Source: an uncultured Oscillibacter sp.
Lineage (GTDB): Bacteria > Bacillota_A > Clostridia > Oscillospirales > Oscillospiraceae
Reading direction: 5' to 3'
Length of the DNA: 9,841 bases
Assembly: GCA_948902155.1 (NCBI GenBank)
Contig: CAQVQZ010000073.1
Coordinates: 1-9,841, forward strand
Every line of letters begins with the position of its first letter. The stretch's first letter is position 1. The translations under genes and the position numbers were made by a program. The notes beneath the pieces were generated by a model. That model made no database searches and was not told the origin of the DNA. It saw nothing but the letters and a program-made list of their open reading frames with translations. Below, piece by piece: positions 5,408-9,841 of the stretch.

Positions 5408-5615
5408 GGGACTCTTCCTCCTGATAGCTAAAAATATCCTCGACCTGCACGCCGCAGATCTTCGCCAGCTTCAGCGCCAGCGTTACCGACGGAGAGTAGT
5501 CCCCCCGCTCAATCTGGCTGATGGTCTGCCGGGAAACCCCGGCCAGCCGTCCCAGCTCCTGCTGGTTGACCCCCAGCCGCGCCCGTTGTTCCTTCAGCCG
5601 GTTATACAACGGCAT
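5400..5615 (-). CDS. XRE-family HTH transcriptional regulator
   Basis: A 71-residue single-domain DNA-binding protein. The HTH_3 domain fills residues 5-60 (NRLKEQRARLGVNQQELGRLAGVSRQTISQIERGDYSPSVTLALKLAKICG), with QQELGRLAGVSRQTISQIERG as the helix-turn-helix. A short acidic tail follows. This small YvaO/YozG-like class typically represses its own operon. AGGAGG sits eight to nine bases before the ATG at 5615. Three matching inverted repeats in and around its promoter (5635-5708) make autorepression likely. The partner gene is the overlapping DUF3169 membrane protein. No sensor domain is present, so the inducing signal cannot be inferred. Confidence 0.93.
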   Translation of the reverse strand: MPLYNRLKEQRARLGVNQQELGRLAGVSRQTISQIERGDYSPSVTLALKLAKICGVQVEDIFSYQEEESHE

Positions 5616-5634
5616 TTCGCAACCTCCTGTCTCC

Positions 5635-5707
5635 TGACAATCTTTCCTGTCAAATTGACAACTATCCTTGTCAACTCATAGCATAGCACTGACAAGGAAA
5701 GTTGTCA
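5635..5707. promoter_or_regulatory. Three operators of the XRE regulator (TGACAA-N6-TTGTCA)
   Basis: Copies lie at 5635-5652 (right half CTGTCA, one mismatch), 5656-5673 (perfect) and 5690-5707 (perfect). Start-to-start distances are 21 and 34 bp. The outermost copy contains the -35 box, the middle one covers the likely start site, and the innermost lies in the leader. Binding would block transcription. Confidence 0.75.
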
Positions 5708-5708
5708 A
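5680..5708 (-). promoter_or_regulatory. Promoter of the XRE-DUF3169 operon
   Basis: TTGACA (complement of 5703-5708) and TATGCT (complement of 5680-5685) are 17 bases apart on the minus strand. The start site would be near 5673, within the middle operator. Confidence 0.7.
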
Positions 5709-5738
5709 CCCCCATTTCCCATTTTTTTGCGCCCATGC

Positions 5739-5771
5739 AAAAACCGCCCTCCGGGAAACCCGGAGAGCGGT
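5739..5771 (-). terminator. Intrinsic terminator of the AI-2E permease operon
   Basis: On the minus strand a 13-position stem (5759-5771 with 5743-5755, one mismatch, three-base loop) is followed by a run of five T (complement of 5739-5743). It lies seven bases after the permease stop codon and insulates the XRE promoter. Confidence 0.85.
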
Positions 5772-5777
5772 TCTGGT

Positions 5778-6926
5778 TTACGCGTCCCGCCACTTCTGCG
5801 GAGGAATTTTCCGAACCTTCAGCCGTTCCTTCACGAACCCCCGGAACAGGGCGTAGAGCACGGAGCACAGGGGGATGAAAAACAGCATCCCCGCCACGCC
5901 CATCAGCTTCCCGCCCAGGGTCACGGCGGCCAGCACCCAGATGGACGGCAGGCCCACGGAGGACCCCACCACATGGGGATAGATCAGGTTTCCCTCGATT
6001 TGCTGAATCACCAGGAACATCACCACGAACCCCACCGCCTGCCAGGGGTTGGTAACGGCGATGAGCAGGGCTCCCACCACGCAGCCGATGAAGGCCCCCA
6101 CCACGGGAATCAGGGCCGTCAAGGCGATGAGCACCCCCACCAGCAGGGCGTAGGGCATCCGGAAAATGGTCATGGCGATGACGAACAGTGTCCCCAGAAT
6201 CACCGCCTCCACGCACTGCCCGGAGAGGAAGCTGGAAAAAGTCCGGTTCGCCAGCCGGAGCACCGCCAGCCCCTGGTCCGCCCAGCGTTCAGGGAACAGG
6301 GCATAGAGGGCCTGCCGCCCCTGGCGGCTGAGCCGTTCCTTTTGCAGCAGGACGTAGAAGGAGAAGATCAGCCCGATGACGAAGGTGCTCACGCCGCTGA
6401 CCAAGCCGCCGATGAACACCCCGCCGGAGGAAACCAGCCCGCCGCCCCAGTCTCTGGCCAGGGAGACGGCCTTTTCCGTCAGGGCCTTCCAGTCAAAGTC
6501 CAGATCCCCCGCGAACGCCTCCAGCTGGGGAAGCCAGCTCTCCAGCTCCTCCAGCTGCTCCTGGAGCCGCTGGAGGGCGGTGGGAATCTGCCCCGTGATG
6601 GAGCGGACGGCCTCCCCGACGCCGGGGCTGATGACGCAGACGGCCAGGGTGACCACGCCGGTGACCGCCGCCAGCGTCAGCACCAGCGCCAGGGGCCGCC
6701 GGAGGGACTTCCACCGCTTCCCGGCGGGCAGGAGCCCCTCGATGGCCCGCATGGGGACGTTCAGAATAAAGGCGATGGCCCCGCCCAGCAAGAAGGGCGA
6801 CGCCACGCCCAGCACCCAGTGCAGGGCGGAAAACACGTCAGGCAGGTTTTGCAAAGCGCAGTAAAAGGCCACGCCGCCGCAGACGACCAGCAGCCGCTGC
6901 TTGATCTGGTCCCGGTTCCAGTCCAT
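5778..6926 (-). CDS. AI-2E family transporter (PerM/YtvI-like permease)
   Basis: A 382-residue membrane protein of the AI-2E exporter superfamily. About eight helices are predicted: near 12-28, 36-56, 78-100, 168-193, 240-275, 278-292, 296-312 and 330-362. Family landmarks are FLSGQ (233-237), LIPVVGAFIG (272-281), QQIEGNLIYPHVVGSSVGLP (308-327) and GGKLMGVAGMLFFIPL (338-353). The large segment between helices 3 and 4 (about 105-160) is predicted to be extracellular and helical. Members move autoinducer-2, sodium or other solutes, so the cargo cannot be assigned. It follows the carbonic-anhydrase-like gene after only three bases, with GGAG before its ATG, and is the last gene before the terminator at 5739-5771. 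Confidence 0.92.
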   Translation of the reverse strand: MDWNRDQIKQRLLVVCGGVAFYCALQNLPDVFSALHWVLGVASPFLLGGAIAFILNVPMRAIEGLLPAGKRWKSLRRPLALVLTLAAVTGVVTLAVCVISPGVGEAVRSITGQIPTALQRLQEQLEELESWLPQLEAFAGDLDFDWKALTEKAVSLARDWGGGLVSSGGVFIGGLVSGVSTFVIGLIFSFYVLLQKERLSRQGRQALYALFPERWADQGLAVLRLANRTFSSFLSGQCVEAVILGTLFVIAMTIFRMPYALLVGVLIALTALIPVVGAFIGCVVGALLIAVTNPWQAVGFVVMFLVIQQIEGNLIYPHVVGSSVGLPSIWVLAAVTLGGKLMGVAGMLFFIPLCSVLYALFRGFVKERLKVRKIPPQKWRDA

Positions 6927-6929
6927 GGC

Positions 6930-7412
6930 TCAGCTCCGGCGGTAGTGTTCCGCCGTCTCCAGATAGCCCTGGGCGGACTGCCGGCTGCCCTCGATCTCGG
7001 CCTCGGTCAGCGGCCGGACCACCTTGGCGGGACTGCCTAAAATCATGGACCCGGCGGGGGCGTCCATCTTCCCCGTCACCAGCGCCCCGGCCCCGACGAT
7101 GCAGTTGTCGCCGATTCTGGCCCCGTTGAGCACGACGGCCCCCATGCCAATGAGGACGTTGTCGCCGATGGTGCAGCCGTGGACGATGGCCCCGTGCCCG
7201 ATGGTGCAGCCCGCGCCCACGTGGGTCTCCTCGTGGAGCACGGCGCAGTCCTGGATGTTGGTGTTCTCGCCGACGGTGATGGCCCCGTCGTCGCCCCGGA
7301 TGACCGCGTTATACCAGACGCTGACGCCCTTTTCCAGGGTTACGTCGCCGCTGACCTTCGCCCCGTCGCAAATCAGGACGGAATCGTCGGTTTCCCTCAG
7401 TTTGTATGCCAT
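6930..7412 (-). CDS. Gamma-carbonic anhydrase-like left-handed beta-helix protein
   Basis: A 160-residue hexapeptide-repeat protein of the gamma-CA/YrdA family, expected to be a homotrimer. Likely zinc ligands are H60 (in QDCAVLH), H73 and H78 (IGHGAIVH), with R39 and D41 (RGDD) and Q54-D55 at the conserved positions between subunits. Repeats such as IGDNVLIGMGAVVLNGARIGDN (82-103) build the helix, and SPAKVVRPL (127-135) begins the C-terminal cap. The loop bearing the catalytic glutamate of the Methanosarcina enzyme is absent, as in most bacterial YrdA-like proteins, so carbonic anhydrase activity is uncertain. GAGGA precedes the ATG at 7412. The permease follows after three bases. Confidence 0.93.
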   Translation of the reverse strand: MAYKLRETDDSVLICDGAKVSGDVTLEKGVSVWYNAVIRGDDGAITVGENTNIQDCAVLHEETHVGAGCTIGHGAIVHGCTIGDNVLIGMGAVVLNGARIGDNCIVGAGALVTGKMDAPAGSMILGSPAKVVRPLTEAEIEGSRQSAQGYLETAEHYRRS

Positions 7413-7517
7413 ATTCGTTTTCCTCGTTTCTATGTTATGTGATTCGCAAAGTCCAGGTTGCCGTCGCTTCGGCTAGGTCTATCTCCAGGCCAACAGAGCG
7501 CGCTAAAGTTCTTTTTG

Positions 7518-7545
7518 CCTACTTTTTCTTTCAAGAAAAAGTAGG
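7518..7545. repeat. 13-bp stem hairpin repeat at the aminopeptidase stop codon
   Basis: CCTACTTTTTCTT (7518-7530) pairs perfectly with 7533-7545 around a two-base loop. The aminopeptidase stop codon (7531-7533) falls in its centre. No T-run follows on either strand beyond a mixed TTTTTG/GCAAAA flank, so it looks like an inserted or extragenic palindrome rather than a classical terminator. The adjoining 7437-7517 holds no gene. Confidence 0.7.
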
Positions 7546-8766
7546 AGCAAAATTGCCGTTGATGAAGATGGGGACTTCGGTTCCGTCCTGGGTGGTTCCG
7601 ATGATGGAGAGGTCGGGGGTGCCGATCATGAAGTCCACGTGGGTAATGGAGTCGTTGAGGCCCCTGGCTTTCAGCTCGTCCTTGGACAGGTTCTGCCCGC
7701 CCTCCAGGCAGGGGTACGCCTCGCCGAAGGCGATGTGGCAGGCGGCGTTTTCGTCGAAAAGCGTGTTGTAAAACAACAGTTTCTGATTGGAAATCGGGCT
7801 GTCGTAGGGCACCAGCGCCACCTCGCCGAAGTAGGCCGCGCCCTCGTCCACGCTGATGGCGGCTTGCAGCGTCTCCTCGCCCTGCCGGGCCGCAGCCTCC
7901 ACGATTTTACCCTCTTTTACCACAAAGCGGATGTTTTCAATTACATTTCCGTCATGCACCAGGGGCATGGAGGCCATGACCACGCCGTTGGCTCCGGTCT
8001 TCAGGGGGGCGGTGAAAATCTCCTCCGTGGGAATGTTGGCGATATAGCTCCGGCCCGCCAGGGTCCGGTCCCCGCCGCTCTCCCAGATGTGCCCCTCCGG
8101 CAGTTCCACGGTCAAATCCGTGCCCAGGGCGTTCTGATAGTGGAGGCTCTTGAGCTTCAGGGCGTTCAGCTTCTCCAGGCGCTTCTCCAGCGTGGACAGG
8201 TGCTCCTGCCAGCGCTCCACGGCTTTGCCGTCGCCGGTGACGCGGACCGCCTGGAAAATGGCTCCCCAGAGGGCGGAAACCGCCTCGTCGTCCTTCTTAT
8301 CCGGAAATACCCGGACCGCCCAGGAGGGAATGGGAATCGACGCGATGCACCAGGGGAAGCCGCCGCACATCTGCAAACGGTCGAAATCTTTGAGGGCCTC
8401 GCCGCTGGCCCGCTGGGCCCGGATGATGCGGTCCGAGGCCACGCCTTTCAGGTTTTCCGGGTCCGTGGCCGAAATAGCCAGATAGGCCGCGCCCTCCAGG
8501 GCGTGGTCGTTGAAAAAGTGCCGCCGCCAGAGGGGCACCGTGTCGAAGACCTCTTCCGAGGCGTGGAGGTACTTCATCCGGGTCATGGCGTCGTCGGTCC
8601 AGTTCATGACCACTTCGCCGCATCCGGCGTCGTACGCCTCCCGGGCGCAGAGCCGGGCGAAGAAGGCGCACTCCACCGGGGACGAGATGATCATCCGCTG
8701 GCCCGGTTCCACATTCAGGCCCACCCGGACCAGGAGCCGGGCGTATTCCCGCAGTTTTTCTTCCAT
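7531..8766 (-). CDS. M29-family aminopeptidase (AmpS/PepT type)
   Basis: A 411-residue cytoplasmic metallo-aminopeptidase that trims N-terminal residues from peptides. The metal ligands known for the family are present: E249 (IPTEEIFTAP), E315 (YFGEVALVP), H344 (ENAACHIAFGEAYP), H376 and D378 (THVDFMIG). The N-terminal domain starts with MEEKLREYARLLVRVGLNVEPGQ, a typical opening. I chose the ATG at 8766, with AAAGGATGG upstream; a frame from 8820 would start within a few bases of the predicted RNA start. The normal C-terminus ends near NGNFA; the last five residues (PTFS preceded by A) and the stop are encoded by a hairpin repeat. It is the first gene of a probable minus-strand operon with the carbonic-anhydrase-like and permease genes. 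Confidence 0.93.
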   Translation of the reverse strand: MEEKLREYARLLVRVGLNVEPGQRMIISSPVECAFFARLCAREAYDAGCGEVVMNWTDDAMTRMKYLHASEEVFDTVPLWRRHFFNDHALEGAAYLAISATDPENLKGVASDRIIRAQRASGEALKDFDRLQMCGGFPWCIASIPIPSWAVRVFPDKKDDEAVSALWGAIFQAVRVTGDGKAVERWQEHLSTLEKRLEKLNALKLKSLHYQNALGTDLTVELPEGHIWESGGDRTLAGRSYIANIPTEEIFTAPLKTGANGVVMASMPLVHDGNVIENIRFVVKEGKIVEAAARQGEETLQAAISVDEGAAYFGEVALVPYDSPISNQKLLFYNTLFDENAACHIAFGEAYPCLEGGQNLSKDELKARGLNDSITHVDFMIGTPDLSIIGTTQDGTEVPIFINGNFAPTFS

Positions 8767-8825
8767 GGAAAAAATCCATCCTTTCCGTCGGTCTGGAATT
8801 TGAGCGTATTTATCAATCATGAGGG

Positions 8826-8854
8826 ATTATAGAGCATTTTTATGGGAAAGTAAA
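8826..8854 (-). promoter_or_regulatory. Promoter of the aminopeptidase operon
   Basis: TTTACT (complement of 8849-8854) and a perfect TATAAT (complement of 8826-8831) are 17 bases apart on the minus strand. The start would be near 8819, leaving a leader of about 50 bases before the ATG at 8766. Confidence 0.75.
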
Positions 8855-8946
8855 GGAAAAACGGGCCGGGTTCAGAAAACGTTCACGATTGGACGGGTTT
8901 CCGGATTTTTCCTTTTTCTCCCGGCGGGTCCGGCGGGACCGGGAAA

Positions 8947-8973
8947 GGCCCGGAGAGGGATTCTCTCCGGGCC
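8947..8973 (-). terminator. Hairpin terminator after DUF378
   Basis: A perfect 11-bp GC-rich stem (8947-8957 with 8963-8973, five-base loop) begins 18 bases after the DUF378 stop codon. On the minus strand only TTT follows it, so termination may be partial. Confidence 0.65.
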
Positions 8974-8991
8974 CCGCTGCCGGGTCCGCCG

Positions 8992-9207
8992 TCAGGCGGG
9001 GTCGGGAGCCGTCTCCCGGTCCAGCCGGAAGAGCAGCGTCAGGCACCACAGGCCCGCCAGGCCCACCAGGGTATAGATCACACGGGAGAACACGGCCATC
9101 TGTCCGCCAAAGAAAAAGGCTACCGTGTCAAAGCCGAACAGGCCAATGCCGCCCCAGTTCAGCGCGCCGATCACCGCCAGCAGCACCGCGATCTTGTCGA
9201 TTACCAT
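8992..9207 (-). CDS. DUF378 family small membrane protein (YuzA-like)
   Basis: A 71-residue protein with two predicted membrane helices (about 4-24 and 43-61). Family landmarks are ALNWG (15-19), FGFDTVA (24-30) and SRVIYTLVGLAGLW (41-54). The C-terminus is short and charged. Length and layout are those of a complete DUF378 protein; the function of the family is unknown. AGGAGGT lies seven bases before the ATG at 9207. It appears to be transcribed alone: a hairpin follows it, and the next gene on this strand has its own promoter. No clear -35/-10 pair was found upstream, where a fold-back element begins 40 bases away. Confidence 0.93.
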   Translation of the reverse strand: MVIDKIAVLLAVIGALNWGGIGLFGFDTVAFFFGGQMAVFSRVIYTLVGLAGLWCLTLLFRLDRETAPDPA

Positions 9208-9246
9208 AGGATTACCTCCTAACCATCTGAATTTGATAGGACTGTT

Positions 9247-9329
9247 AGAACCTGTATTTACAACCGTTGAACGCCGTCTGAGCGGGTCTTTTGCCCAGCC
9301 TGCATTCCCCGGTTATGAATACAGGTTCT
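9247..9329. mobile_element. 83-bp fold-back (MITE-like) element
   Basis: AGAACCTGTATTTACAACC (9247-9265) and 9311-9329 are inverted copies with two mismatches over 19 bases. The 45-base interior encodes nothing. The flanks (TTA and TGA next to GAACC) do not form an exact target duplication. Size and structure fit a non-autonomous insertion-sequence derivative. Confidence 0.55.
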
Positions 9330-9435
9330 GAATCCTCATCATGGGGAGATAACCCGTAGATTGTCCGATTTTGGGGAGTTTAGTCGGATATGCGGGGAGG
9401 TAAAATTTTCTGGAGTGGGTTTGGGAAATTTTTAA
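9330..9435. other. Spacer between two fold-back elements
   Basis: No gene with a ribosome binding site is seen. GGGGAG occurs three times (9343, 9373, 9394), which may be coincidence in a G-rich stretch. Confidence 0.4.
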
Positions 9436-9596
9436 GAAGCTGTACCAATAGGCGGCGGTATGCAGATTGGCGAGAAAATTTTTCGTCTGGCAAGGAAAAC
9501 ACGCGCGGGAATCCTGACGGATTTCAAGCGTTTTTGACGCAGTCCAGACAGTAAATTTTCCTCAAGCTGCGTGCCGGCACCTATTGGTACAGCTTC
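9436..9596. mobile_element. 161-bp MITE-like element with 17-bp terminal inverted repeats
   Basis: GAAGCTGTACCAATAGG (9436-9452) is exactly repeated in inverse at 9580-9596. Similarity between the arms continues inward for about 35 more bases with mismatches and small gaps, so the whole element is an imperfect palindrome. TAA flanks it on both sides (9433-9435 and 9597-9599), a plausible three-base target duplication. It contains no transposase. Confidence 0.7.
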
Positions 9597-9751
9597 TAAT
9601 GGTTTTGATGCGCAAAAGGCCGAAACCGGGAGAAGCGGGACAACACCTCCTGAAAGGAGTAGTCCACCCGGAGGGTTGCCGGGGGCCGCGTGCGGCCCAA
9701 AGGAGAAAATCCAGCCCCCAAAGGGAAAACACCCATCCAGAGGCGAAAGGA
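9597..9751. other. Non-coding stretch with nested stems
   Basis: Stems CCGGG/CCCGG (9626-9630/9667-9671), GGAC/GTCC (9638-9641/9662-9665) and CTCC/GGAG (9647-9650/9656-9659) nest inside each other. GGGCCGC/GCGGCCC (9683-9689/9692-9698) follows. Reading frames here lack family resemblance and ribosome binding sites. Confidence 0.45.
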
Positions 9752-9782
9752 AAACCCTGCAACCACAAGGATTGCAGGGTTT
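9752..9782 (-). terminator. Hairpin downstream of tRNA-Cys
   Basis: A perfect 11-bp stem (9752-9762 with 9772-9782, nine-base loop) lies four bases after the tRNA CCA end. On the minus strand it is followed by TTCCTTTC, an imperfect T-tract. Confidence 0.7.
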
Positions 9783-9786
9783 CCTT

Positions 9787-9841
9787 TGGAGGTGACACCC
9801 GGATTTGAACCGGGGAATCAGGGTTTTGCAGACCCTTGCCT
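9787..9841 (-). tRNA. tRNA-Cys (GCA), 3' part; 5' end lies beyond the window
   Basis: On the minus strand the anticodon stem AGGGT/ACCCT encloses the loop CTGCAAA, giving anticodon GCA. The T arm is CCCGG-TTCAAAT-CCGGG. The acceptor strand TGTCACC, discriminator T and an encoded CCA end at 9787. About 55 bases are visible; the D arm and 5' acceptor strand are outside the window. Confidence 0.93.

Noticed and set aside
5727..7040. 437-codon plus-strand frame opposite the AI-2E permease
   Set aside because: Its composition (very rich in Gly, His, Gln, Pro and Asp) resembles no protein family, and the minus strand encodes a complete permease.
8767..8820. Upstream extension of the aminopeptidase (start at 8820)
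   Set aside because: It would begin at the predicted transcription start with no ribosome binding site, and family members begin near the MEEK start.
7639..8832. 397-codon plus-strand frame opposite the aminopeptidase
   Set aside because: Shadow of the M29 gene, whose metal ligands are all intact on the minus strand.
9343..9397. Three GGGGAG runs as a G-quadruplex or CRISPR-like repeat
   Set aside because: The G runs are 21-30 bases apart, too far for a compact quadruplex, and the surrounding sequence is not repeated, so no array exists.
9390..9555. 54-codon plus-strand frame running into the MITE
   Set aside because: No Shine-Dalgarno sequence, and most of it is the palindromic repeat itself.
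9584..9808. Plus-strand frame opposite the tRNA-Cys hairpin
   Set aside because: Starts inside the MITE terminus, is basic and low in structure, and overlaps the antisense of the tRNA gene.

Overview
The window is GC-rich, apart from AT-rich intergenic stretches, and its genes are compact with strong AGGAGG-type ribosome binding sites. Gene content (crotonase next to a propionate/acetate-type CoA-transferase, an XRE regulator with a DUF3169 membrane protein, an ECF sigma factor with a zinc anti-sigma factor, M29 aminopeptidase, DUF378) points to an anaerobic, high-GC gut Clostridia of the Oscillospiraceae type (Flavonifractor, Lawsonibacter or Oscillibacter-like). This assignment is inference; no rRNA is present.

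Layout. 1-1556, minus strand: 5' part of a class I acyl-CoA:acetate/propionate CoA-transferase, preceded by a crotonase (crt) with a clear sigma-A promoter; a 140-bp composite palindromic repeat lies between them. 1557-1965: a long divergent intergenic region with three copies of a TATTCA-N4-TGMATA palindrome and an ECF-like promoter. 1966-4375, plus strand: a four-gene, translationally overlapping cassette of ECF sigma factor, zinc-finger anti-sigma factor, a four-helix membrane protein and a DUF5668/LiaF-like membrane protein, read as an envelope-stress regulon. 4353-4637: a compact inverted-repeat locus containing a 25-codon hydrophobic/basic ORF and, on the opposite strand, a consensus promoter and terminator for a short antisense RNA. 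It looks like a type I toxin-antitoxin module and is the most interesting object here.

4634-5708, minus strand: a DUF3169 membrane protein co-transcribed with an XRE repressor that has three TGACAA-N6-TTGTCA operators around its own promoter. 5739-8854, minus strand: M29 aminopeptidase, gamma-carbonic anhydrase-like protein and AI-2E family permease, probably read from one promoter at 8826-8854 to an intrinsic terminator at 5739-5771. A hairpin repeat sits after the aminopeptidase and supplies its stop codon. 8947-9207: a DUF378 membrane protein with its own hairpin terminator.

9208-9841: a gene-poor tail with two non-autonomous fold-back (MITE-like) elements whose termini resemble each other, a nested-stem structured stretch, and the 3' two thirds of a tRNA-Cys(GCA) on the minus strand with its downstream hairpin. 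All the long reading frames antisense to these genes are codon-bias shadows.
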